The translations under genes were made by a program, and so were the position numbers. From positions 186,001 through 250,000 of the forward strand of contig NZ_JAPIVG010000002.1 of assembly GCF_026240095.1 (NCBI RefSeq): a stretch of DNA of 64,000 nucleotides, in the 5' to 3' direction. The stretch comes from Pedobacter sandarakinus (GTDB lineage: Bacteria; Bacteroidota; Bacteroidia; Sphingobacteriales; Sphingobacteriaceae). Under the pieces are notes generated by a model. The model was given only the letters and a program-made list of their open reading frames with translations, had not been told where the DNA came from and ran no database searches. This document shows, one piece after another, positions 10,252-17,197 of the stretch (position 1 is the stretch's first letter; every line of letters starts with the position of its first letter).

Positions 10252-11163
10252 ATGAATGGCCAGCAAATTGAAATAAAACGACCTGCTCCGCCAGTAAGGT
10301 CACTTAAAACTTTCTCAATTGGCTTTTTAGGCGTGTTTTGTTTCTTGCAATTTATTTTGATAAATGGTTTCGCTCAAAATAAAGTAGATCGATTTAATGT
10401 TATAGCATTCTTTACTGCTAAGAATGATTTGGCACACATTAGCTTTGTGAATGAAGCCAATAAAATTTTCCCTGAAATGGCCAGGGCAAATCATTTCACT
10501 TATGATACCACATCAAATTGGGATAATTTGAACCTGCATTTCCTATCTAAATATCAAGTGGTATTGTTTTTAGATACCAGACCCGAAAAACCCGAACAGC
10601 GGCAAGCATTTCAGGCTTATATGGAAACGGGTGGTGCCTGGATGGGCTTCCATTTTTCAGCGTTTTCTATGGAAAAATCGAAGTTCGACACCAACTGGAA
10701 CTGGTATCATAACGAGTTTTTAGCCTGTGGGCCATACGTAAGCAACACCTGGCGGCCCACATCTGCCATTTTGAAGATAGAAAGTCCAAAGCACCCCATA
10801 GCAGCTGGCCTCCCGCAGAAATTTAAAAGCCAGCCCAATGAATGGTATAAATGGAGCAATGACTTAAGAACAAATCCTGATATTGAGATTTTATTGTCTA
10901 TCGACAACAGCAGTTTTCCCCTTGGAACAGGACCAAAGCAACATGAAATATGGAACCAAGGCTATTATCCCGTAGTGTGGACAAACAAAAAGTATAGGAT
11001 GGTTTACATGAACATGGGACACGACGACATGGATTACGAGCACCTTTATGATAATTCTAACCGAAGCTTATCCAGTACTTTCAATAGTGCGGAGCAGAAC
11101 AAATTAATTTTGAATAGTTTGCTCTGGCTTGGCAGTGGTAAAAAATCAAAGCCTCTGCACTGA
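10252..11163 (+). CDS. ThuA-like domain protein (class I glutamine-amidotransferase fold)
   Basis: Member of the ThuA (PF06283) family, often found in Bacteroidota carbohydrate clusters; biochemical role is not settled. Seen: a cytoplasmic N-terminus of about 20 residues, a hydrophobic segment (TFSIGFLGVFCFLQFILING, residues 21-40) ending at FAQN that could be a signal peptide or anchor, then the flavodoxin-like domain with YQVVLFLDTRP, GGAWMGFHFS, HPIAAGLP and YMNMGHDD. The nucleophile elbow found in true amidotransferases is replaced by GFHFS, as usual for ThuA proteins. Lies 59 bases after GH88 on the same strand, probably the same transcription unit. A role in glycan metabolism is inferred from context only. 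Confidence 0.8.
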   Translation: MNGQQIEIKRPAPPVRSLKTFSIGFLGVFCFLQFILINGFAQNKVDRFNVIAFFTAKNDLAHISFVNEANKIFPEMARANHFTYDTTSNWDNLNLHFLSKYQVVLFLDTRPEKPEQRQAFQAYMETGGAWMGFHFSAFSMEKSKFDTNWNWYHNEFLACGPYVSNTWRPTSAILKIESPKHPIAAGLPQKFKSQPNEWYKWSNDLRTNPDIEILLSIDNSSFPLGTGPKQHEIWNQGYYPVVWTNKKYRMVYMNMGHDDMDYEHLYDNSNRSLSSTFNSAEQNKLILNSLLWLGSGKKSKPLH

Positions 11164-11423
11164 TAATGCATAACTGGGAGCTAATTGAATTATCAATTAT
11201 ATAAAAAAAGGTTTATGCCTATTGAGCGGCGTCTAACTTGCCGTTATCTAATTATTTGGTATTTTAGCCTTCTCGACGTAAATAATGCGTCGGGTTTTAG
11301 ACTACAAATATTAACTTGGATATCGACGTCTCCGCGGTTGTTCAAGATGAAAAATCAAAAATAAGATGGGGTTGTAAAATTAGTTTATCCTGAAATCCTG
11401 CTAGCTTAAAAAATACATGCGCT

Positions 11424-13448
11424 ATGAAACTGTTTTTCAAGATTAAGGCCTGCGCTTTTCTGTTATTCCTCTCAGTATTTTCTAACATAGCATCTGCACA
11501 AAGAATCTCGTTTGGTAGTCGAGGTATAATCATGGTCCAACCAGCTCAAGGTGCCTTCGACGTCTTTATTGGCGGTAAAAAAATTATAAATGAAGCATAT
11601 TCTGAATTACTGATTGACAATCATTTGATTAGTACAAAGGGCTTAAAGATGAGTTTGAAAGTAAAAAAAACTGTTAAAGATGTCCTTGGAAACGCTGCTA
11701 TTTATGATTTCGTTGGTCTTACACCTGATGGTTTAACCTTGACTCAGGAAATCCGTACCTACAAAAAGTTAGATTTTTTTATAATAACACTGAGCATAGT
11801 TGGGAAGAATTTGCATACTAATCAAATGATTCCATTAAATGCTGAACTTGTAAGTGATAATTTCGATGACAAACGGACACTATTTGTACCTTTTGATAAT
11901 GACGCCTTTATTCGATATCACAACGATGTCCCCAAGCTTAACCAGAAAAATGTGAGTTCCGAAGCCACAGCCGTATACAGTAACGATAGCCGCATAGGGA
12001 TTGTTGTAGGTACTTTAGATCATCACCAATGGAAAACAGGCATCACTACGCAACTTGTAAGCCAGTCTGCACTAAATTTAAGTGTAACTTGTGGTTTCAC
12101 CGATTTTAAACTCACAAGAGACAAAATTAAGCACGGTGAAATAATGGCAGATAAGATTTCCAGTTCAAGAATTTTGGTCGGCTATTTCAATGACTGGCGG
12201 ACGGGAATGGAGACTTACGCAGCGGCTGTTCGAAAAACGGAAAAGCCAATCCTGCCAGATTGGAAAGGGCCAACACCCGTTGGATGGAACAGTTGGGGAG
12301 CCATGCAGCAAAAAATTTCATACGAGAAGGCGACACAGGTTGTAGATTTTTTTGCTGATAGCTTAAAAGGACTTCGGGTAGATAATGCAGCGTATATCGA
12401 CCTGGATTCGTATTGGGATAATATGCTTAAAGGCGATGATTATTCGACTTTGAAGAGATTTGCCGATTACTGTAAATTGAAAGGCTTGAAGCCAGGAATC
12501 TATTGGGCACCGTTTACTGATTGGGGTTTTCAACATAGTGCCAATCGGAAAGCCCCTGGAAGCAATTTTACTTTCGGCGAAATGTGGACAAAAATTAACC
12601 AGGGTTACCATGATTTTGACGGTGCACGGGCATTGGATCCCACACATCCAGGAACCCAGCAACGAATAAATTTTATCATCTCAAACCTTAAAAAATGTGG
12701 TTTCGAAATGATTAAGATTGACTTTTTGGGTCACGCCGCGGCAGAATCCACCCATTTCTACGATACAAGCATAACCACAGGTATGCAAGCATATCGTGTT
12801 GGAATGGAATATTTGCTTAAATGTATTGATAATAAAATGCTTATTTACGCTGCAATATCGCCAAGCCTGGCCTCTGGCAGGTATGTGCATGTTAGGCGCA
12901 TCGCTTGCGACGCATTTTCGCGAATAAATGATACCGAATACACGCTCAACAGTGTCACAAATGGTTGGTGGCAGACTTACCTGTACAATTACATAGATGC
13001 CGATCATGTGGTATTGGGCAACGAGAATGAAGCGACCAATATCTCTAGAACCTTATCAGCCATCGTTACCGGAACTTTAATCGTTGGCGACGATTTTTCT
13101 ACACCAGGACCATGGAAAAATCGGGCTAAAAATCTTTTCCAGAATCAGGAGCTTCTAACTATAATTAAAAATGGAAAATCCTTTACACCTGTAGAAGGTA
13201 ATGCGGGCAGTGGAGCGTCCAAGCTGTTTGTGAAGGCAGTTGGCAATAAAAGATATGTAGCCTTATTCAATTACGAAAAACAAGAGGCCAAACTTATTCT
13301 CGATTTTGTACGGTTAGGAATTGATCGCTCTGAAATCTTAAAACTCCAGGATGCAATAACCGAAGACCAGGTTGATATTAAAAATGACCTTGCTGTAACC
13401 CTCAGACCCGAACAGGCAAAAATGTTCAAAATCATATTGAAGAAATAG
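11424..13448 (+). CDS. Clan GH-D (alpha-galactosidase-like) glycoside hydrolase
   Basis: Predicted retaining alpha-galactosidase-type enzyme, secreted (signal peptide ending IASAQR). Seen: N-terminal beta-sandwich of about 260 residues, then a TIM barrel opening with VGWNSWG and continuing with AYIDLDSYW. The nucleophile Asp433 lies in MIKIDFLGH and the likely acid/base Asp503 in SRINDTEY, matching the KxD and RxxD patterns of GH27/GH36. A C-terminal beta domain follows. The long N-terminal sandwich resembles GH36 more than GH27. It is separated from the ThuA gene by 260 bases and may have its own promoter, although no clear TAnnTTTG element was found there. It could remove alpha-galactosyl side chains from the glycan attacked by the upstream enzymes. 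Confidence 0.8.
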   Translation: MKLFFKIKACAFLLFLSVFSNIASAQRISFGSRGIIMVQPAQGAFDVFIGGKKIINEAYSELLIDNHLISTKGLKMSLKVKKTVKDVLGNAAIYDFVGLTPDGLTLTQEIRTYKKLDFFIITLSIVGKNLHTNQMIPLNAELVSDNFDDKRTLFVPFDNDAFIRYHNDVPKLNQKNVSSEATAVYSNDSRIGIVVGTLDHHQWKTGITTQLVSQSALNLSVTCGFTDFKLTRDKIKHGEIMADKISSSRILVGYFNDWRTGMETYAAAVRKTEKPILPDWKGPTPVGWNSWGAMQQKISYEKATQVVDFFADSLKGLRVDNAAYIDLDSYWDNMLKGDDYSTLKRFADYCKLKGLKPGIYWAPFTDWGFQHSANRKAPGSNFTFGEMWTKINQGYHDFDGARALDPTHPGTQQRINFIISNLKKCGFEMIKIDFLGHAAAESTHFYDTSITTGMQAYRVGMEYLLKCIDNKMLIYAAISPSLASGRYVHVRRIACDAFSRINDTEYTLNSVTNGWWQTYLYNYIDADHVVLGNENEATNISRTLSAIVTGTLIVGDDFSTPGPWKNRAKNLFQNQELLTIIKNGKSFTPVEGNAGSGASKLFVKAVGNKRYVALFNYEKQEAKLILDFVRLGIDRSEILKLQDAITEDQVDIKNDLAVTLRPEQAKMFKIILKK

Positions 13449-13543
13449 GAGCAGATCCCCTCATACGACCCTTAATCTAATGATTTTAGAATGCTGTTTG
13501 ATAATGGCCCTTTATCGCTATTTAAGGATTTTTCTATGATCTG

Positions 13544-13551
13544 TAAATTTG
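13544..13551 (+). promoter_or_regulatory. Candidate Bacteroidota promoter (-7 element)
   Basis: TAAATTTG fits the Bacteroidota sigma-ABfr consensus TAnnTTTG exactly and lies 23 bases before the ATG at 13575, giving a leader of roughly 15-20 nt. The -33 element is not obvious. Confidence 0.5.
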
Positions 13552-13574
13552 AGTGATTTAATTTTTATCAAACA

Positions 13575-13961
13575 ATGAAACTAAAACACCTCTTAATCGC
13601 CCTTCTGATAGTTATATTACCCATTTCATTAGTTGCTGGCCTCTATTTACCCAAAGGGATTAAAGCCAAACAGCATGAACAAAAACTAAAATTATCTGAT
13701 TTTGAAACCGATCATGTGAGTGTTGAAGATGTAAAGACTAAAACTTTTGTGCTTGATGATAAACAACCAATTGGTGGTACTATCTACTACTGGAAGCTTC
13801 GATCTGGTAACCAGGTTATAAACTTTGAGCATGTTCCAGATCACGTCTATTGGAAGTGGAATGTAGGCGAAGAAGTTCCACCAAGAGTAATTTTATCGCT
13901 ATTGCGCATTGATGAATTAATTCATGAGACGTACAACCTTCATATCACAAGGCAAAAATAA
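13575..13961 (+). CDS. Hypothetical protein with N-terminal membrane anchor
   Basis: Not recognised. A 128-residue protein with one strongly hydrophobic segment (residues 6-25, LLIALLIVILPISLVAGLYL) followed by a soluble, probably periplasmic domain rich in Lys, Asp and Val, with a YYWKLRSG segment and VYWKWNVGEE. No lipobox or signal cleavage site is clear, so it is probably a bitopic membrane protein. It has its own promoter element and a clear terminator just downstream, so it is monocistronic. No link to the adjacent glycosidase cluster is evident. Confidence 0.7.
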   Translation: MKLKHLLIALLIVILPISLVAGLYLPKGIKAKQHEQKLKLSDFETDHVSVEDVKTKTFVLDDKQPIGGTIYYWKLRSGNQVINFEHVPDHVYWKWNVGEEVPPRVILSLLRIDELIHETYNLHITRQK

Positions 13962-13970
13962 TTTGATACG

Positions 13971-13998
13971 AGCCAGGCAGAAATGTCTGGCTTTTTCG
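13971..13998 (+). terminator. Rho-independent terminator
   Basis: AGCCAGGCA and TGTCTGGCT form a 9-bp stem with one G-U pair and a GAAA tetraloop, followed by TTTTT. Ends the 13575 gene ten bases after its stop. Confidence 0.85.
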
Positions 13999-14294
13999 AT
14001 TGACCAAAAGTTATTAAATTTATTAACCCAACTTCAGTTTCGCTTACTAAAAAGACTATTAATAAAAAAGTCTGAGCGAAAAGCGTATTCGCTGAATGAG
14101 TGTTTAGTTCAGCAGCCAGACATTATTCGCTAACGCATTATCAATTAATATCAGACAACGAAAAAGCGCCTTCATTATGAGATACGATTTCCAGTATACC
14201 TTAGCCTAAACTTCCGAACTGCCACATTGATAGGCATATGCGATAGTCCTAAAAGACTATTTACCAAATATTAGATATTCAAGAAATTTGCGTT

Positions 14295-14414
14295 ATGAAA
14301 AAAATTATTGCAGCAATACTATTGGTGTCGATGTTGTCATCTTGCGCTCAGCAAATCTGTCCAGCTTATTCGTCTAAACATAAAATCAGAGGCGGATCTC
14401 GTACCGGATATTAA
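14295..14414 (+). CDS. Small lipoprotein (39 residues)
   Basis: ORF too short for usual gene calls. Seen: MKKIIAAILLVSMLSSCAQQ, a canonical lipoprotein signal with lipobox LSSC at Cys17, then a mature part of only about 23 residues containing CPAYSSKH and a basic, Gly-rich tail ending GSRTGY. A second Cys follows six residues after the lipidated one. Small lipoproteins with a Cys-Pro-x-Tyr motif after the lipobox occur in Sphingobacteriaceae from memory; function is unknown. It stands alone in a 940-base gap between the 13575 gene and tmRNA, and no promoter fits the consensus exactly. Confidence 0.65.
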   Translation: MKKIIAAILLVSMLSSCAQQICPAYSSKHKIRGGSRTGY

Positions 14415-14854
14415 CCTTATCTTTTCTGGAACTATATACGAAAGCAGATTGGAGTAGTTTATATGATATTAGGTGAACAATCGGACGGTTCGATACATGA
14501 TGCCTTCAATAATAGAATGATTCGCTGAAAATCTCCCTAAATACATTATCATATGATGCATCATGTTGATAGCAATGGCTAAGTCTGGACTGCGTTCAAC
14601 ATTCTTCCAATTCGGGACTGATACGAAAGTGTTCCTGCTTCTGCTATACATACTAAAGTTACACCGCGGAATAAAAACATCAAACGAACTATTGGATGTT
14701 CTTTATTGCTGTATTTTAGAAGTGAAGTGGAGCCGAATGCTAGCGTTCATGGTGTTCGGTAAATATTTTACTTGGTGTCAATATGGTGTTCGATTTTTGT
14801 ACTATTATTTAACGAATATACTGCTAAAAATATTAGCAATCTATGTTTTAGCAA
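14415..14854. other. Intergenic stretch without recognised gene
   Basis: About 440 bases between the small lipoprotein and the tmRNA terminator. Short open frames exist on both strands (for example about 14469-14651 minus and 14563-14889 plus), but they lack good starts or recognisable domains, and the plus one runs through the tmRNA terminator. It could hold a decayed gene; no repeat or tRNA was seen. Confidence 0.4.
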
Positions 14855-14888
14855 TAAAAAAGCCACTTATTGTGGTAATAAGTGGCTA
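14855..14888 (-). terminator. tmRNA terminator
   Basis: A perfect 11-bp inverted repeat (AGCCACTTATT with AATAAGTGGCT, 5-base loop) lies 17 bases beyond the tmRNA 3' end. On the minus strand it is followed by TTTTTTATT. Confidence 0.85.
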
Positions 14889-14904
14889 ATAGTTGTAAAA
14901 TTTG

Positions 14905-15267
14905 TGGAGCCGAAGGGAGTCGAACCCTTGTCCAGTTGTGAGATAAATTATACCTTCTACATGCTTATTTTCCAATTAATTTTAGGGAGATAAACGGGCT
15001 GGAAACCGACCTTGTTTATAACCTTAGATACTTGATCTCACCTTAAATCGCATCTCTTTAAGGCCAGCTTTGTTGTTTCGATGCCCCAGATTCTAACCCA
15101 ACAATGCAGCAGTTAGAGGGACAAAAGCTAGCTAGTTCTAAACTAGGCAGCTAAGGCGTAAGTATTTTCGCCAATCAAAATGTGATCGTTCACTTTAAGT
15201 GCTCTCCGAACAACGCACTGCATGCTAACATAACCTTCGCCACCCTGTCAAATCCAAGAACGGCCCC
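14905..15267 (-). ncRNA. ssrA: Transfer-messenger RNA
   Basis: Rescues stalled ribosomes by acting as tRNA-Ala and then as a short message. Seen on the minus strand: the 5' end GGGGCCG pairs over 7 bp with the 3' CGGCTCC that precedes the genome-encoded terminal A. The 3' tRNA-like half carries the T-arm GGTTCGACTCCC and CCA is encoded. The 5' half contains TTGGATTTGACAGGG, a near-universal tmRNA block. Length of about 363 nt is normal. The resume codon and tag lie at 15143-15172. SmpB is not in the window. Confidence 0.95.
15143..15172 (-). other. tmRNA tag reading frame
   Basis: Read on the minus strand the frame is GGC GAA AAT ACT TAC GCC TTA GCT GCC TAG, encoding GENTYALAA. The ALAA end is the degradation signal read by ClpXP-type proteases. 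The preceding Ala comes from the charged tmRNA itself. Confidence 0.9.
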
Positions 15268-15317
15268 ATGTTAAATTAGTTATGGTTATCCAACCGAGGG
15301 GTAAAGGTACAAAGAAA

Positions 15318-15353
15318 ATGCCAAATAATAGGTCTCCGCCTATATTTGGCATT
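15318..15353 (-). terminator. Terminator of the aminotransferase gene
   Basis: Inverted repeat (AATGCCAAATAATAGG with CCTATATTTGGCATT, one bulged base) begins 20 bases beyond the minus-strand stop at 15374 and is followed by TTTTCTTTG on the minus strand. Confidence 0.65.
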
Positions 15354-15373
15354 AATGATTTTAATTTTTCGGT

Positions 15374-16573
15374 TTAAATGGTTCTCCCTGGATATTGTTT
15401 TAAGGCAATTGCTAAACAATCCATTGCGGCATTCAAATCGGCAGTGTTTAAAACGTAAGCCATTCTAACTTCCTGTTTTCCAGAACCTGGTGTAGAATAA
15501 AATCCTGTTGCTGGCGCCATCATGATGGTTTGGTTTTCATAGGAAAATTCTTCCAGCATCCATTGGCAAAAATAGTCGGCGTCATCAATAGGAAATTTAG
15601 CGACCACATAGAATGCACCACCTGGATTCGGACAGAAAACGCCTTCAATACTATTCAGCCTGCCCACCAAGGTATCTCTACGTAACGTATATTCAGTATT
15701 TACCTTTTCGAAATAGCTGTCTGGTGTATCCACTGCTGCGGCACCAGCTATCTGCTCCACCATGCCTGGACTTAACCTGGCCTGTGCAAACTTCAATCCC
15801 GATGCAATAACTGCTTTATTTTTAGTGATTAAACATCCCAATCTTGCACCACAAGCACTATAGCGTTTGGAAACCGTATCCATAATCACTACATTTTCAT
15901 CCAGGCCATCCAAATGCATTGGCGATATAAACTCCCGTCCGTCATAGCAAAATTCCCTATAGGCTTCATCAGAAAACAAAAAAAGATCATACTTCTTGCA
16001 AAGCATTTTTAACGCTTCCAGCTCTTCTCTAGAATAAAGATAACCTGTAGGATTGTTTGGGTTGCAAATAATTATCGCTTTAGTTTTTTCGGTGATTAAT
16101 TTTTCGAATTCAGCAATTGGAGGTAAGGCAAATCCATTTTCAATAAATGATAAAATTGGTTTAACTACTACATTGCTCATGCAGGCAAAACCGTTATAAT
16201 TGGCGTAAAAAGGTTCTGGGATAATTATTTCGTCTCCTTCATTAACGCAGGTTTGCATGGCAATTGTAATGGCTTCGGAGCCTCCAACAGTTACCAATAT
16301 ATCTTCTTCGGTAATGTTATAACCTAGTTTATTGTAGTATTCGGCTAATTTTGTACGGTAGGCTAATGTACCTTCAGATTGGGTGTACGCCCAAACATTG
16401 AAATCGATATTTTTAATGGCATTAAGCATACCCTCGGGTGTTTCGATGTCGGGCTGCCCAATGTTGAGGTGATATACTTTTTTACCCTCTTTTTTAGCTT
16501 TATCGGCGTAAGGCGTTAGTTTTCTGATTGGAGAAGCAGGCATTTGCATTCCCTTTTGTGAAATTTTTGGCAT
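15374..16573 (-). CDS. Pyridoxal-phosphate aminotransferase, class I/II (aspartate aminotransferase-like)
   Basis: Transfers amino groups between amino acids and 2-oxo acids with PLP, in the cytoplasm. Seen: the fold type I opening HLNIGQPDIETPEG, the PLP-phosphate region VTVGGSEAIT, NPNNPTGYLYS, the cofactor-Asp block LFSDEAYREF, and the Schiff-base lysine in DTVSKRYSACGARLG, followed by the substrate-carboxylate Arg in QEVRMAYVL. The protein has 399 residues, full length for aspartate/tyrosine/aromatic aminotransferases of subgroup I-gamma. Substrate preference cannot be read. It lies 60 bases downstream of the DUF1573 gene, separated by a terminator, so it probably has its own or a read-through promoter. 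Confidence 0.9.
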   Translation of the reverse strand: MPKISQKGMQMPASPIRKLTPYADKAKKEGKKVYHLNIGQPDIETPEGMLNAIKNIDFNVWAYTQSEGTLAYRTKLAEYYNKLGYNITEEDILVTVGGSEAITIAMQTCVNEGDEIIIPEPFYANYNGFACMSNVVVKPILSFIENGFALPPIAEFEKLITEKTKAIIICNPNNPTGYLYSREELEALKMLCKKYDLFLFSDEAYREFCYDGREFISPMHLDGLDENVVIMDTVSKRYSACGARLGCLITKNKAVIASGLKFAQARLSPGMVEQIAGAAAVDTPDSYFEKVNTEYTLRRDTLVGRLNSIEGVFCPNPGGAFYVVAKFPIDDADYFCQWMLEEFSYENQTIMMAPATGFYSTPGSGKQEVRMAYVLNTADLNAAMDCLAIALKQYPGRTI

Positions 16574-16579
16574 GGTGCA

Positions 16580-16613
16580 AAAATAAAAAAGTCCCGATGA
16601 AAATCGGGACTTT
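16580..16613 (-). terminator. Terminator of the DUF1573 gene
   Basis: An 11-bp perfect stem (AAAGTCCCGAT with ATCGGGACTTT, 4-base loop) lies 20 bases after the minus-strand stop at 16634, with TTTTTTATTTTT following on the minus strand. Confidence 0.85.
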
Positions 16614-16633
16614 GAATATGTTTAATTAAAATA

Positions 16634-17029
16634 TTACTTAGACGTTGCTGAAGTGATGGTTTCGCCTTTGATATAAAGTACTTTAATAGGCGTTTTAGCA
16701 TTTGAAGTAACGGTTACCGCTTTTGAAAAAGCTGATGGACCAGCTGCTGCATTAAAGGTTACAGAGATTACACCTGATTCACCCTTTTTAATAGGGGTAG
16801 TGGTATATTTGGGAACCGTACAGCCACAGCTTGCTTCTGCTTTTGTGATAATTAATGGCTCTTCGCCAACGTTAGTGTATTTAAAATCGAAGGTTACGGG
16901 CTTACCCATTGGGATTTTACCAAAATCGTGAGTTTCCGATTCAAATTTAAATTCAGCTGGTTTAGATTGTGCATTCGCAACAACACCAAAGCCTAAAACG
17001 AAAGCGAATAATACTAAGATCTTTTTCAT
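16634..17029 (-). CDS. DUF1573 domain protein, exported
   Basis: Small periplasmic protein of 131 residues with one immunoglobulin-like (ASH/MSP-type) DUF1573 domain; molecular role is unknown. Seen: signal peptide MKKILVLFAFVLGFGVVANA then QSKP; ETHDFGKIPMGKP, FKYTNVGEEPLII and ASCGCTVP, the family hallmark with a CxC pair. The start is set at ATG 17029 rather than the TTG at 17053, because the latter sits only about 14 bases from a TAnnTTTG promoter and adds residues ahead of a normal signal peptide. Similar proteins are very common and often multicopy in Bacteroidota. Confidence 0.88.
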   Translation of the reverse strand: MKKILVLFAFVLGFGVVANAQSKPAEFKFESETHDFGKIPMGKPVTFDFKYTNVGEEPLIITKAEASCGCTVPKYTTTPIKKGESGVISVTFNAAAGPSAFSKAVTVTSNAKTPIKVLYIKGETITSATSK

Positions 17030-17066
17030 GAGATGTGTGATATATTTTATCAAAAAATTACTAAAA

Positions 17067-17074
17067 CAAATTTA
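17067..17074 (-). promoter_or_regulatory. Candidate promoter of the DUF1573 gene
   Basis: On the minus strand TAAATTTG matches TAnnTTTG, 38 bases before the ATG at 17029. A TTTTTG stretch about 20 bases further upstream could be the -33 element. Supports the ATG start. Confidence 0.6.
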
Positions 17075-17170
17075 ATGTTTTCTATCTAAAACAAAAACTA
17101 TTCCAATTATATTTTCCAATTCCATATATAATTTTACATTCCAACTTAAAGGCAAACTTTTTATTTTGTT

Positions 17171-17178
17171 TATATTTG
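17171..17178 (+). promoter_or_regulatory. Candidate promoter of the E1 dehydrogenase gene
   Basis: TATATTTG matches TAnnTTTG, 20 bases before ATG 17198, giving a leader of about 12-15 nt. The TTG at 17192 falls close to the likely transcript start and is not favoured as the start codon. Confidence 0.6.
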
Positions 17179-17197
17179 CCGCAACCAATATTTGCTT

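Noticed and set aside
11164..11423. Weak hairpin (CGACG with CGTCG near 11274-11293) as a terminator
   Set aside because: Stem of five pairs with a short T tract; too weak to call and not needed if the clan GH-D gene is read through.
3..13448. Cluster as a standard Sus-type PUL
   Set aside because: No SusC/SusD pair is in the window; the receptor at 40072 is Oar-like and 26 kb away. A link is possible only through DNA beyond the left edge.
14563..14889. Plus-strand 108-codon frame before tmRNA
   Set aside because: It runs across the tmRNA terminator and has no family resemblance, promoter or good start; chance open frame.
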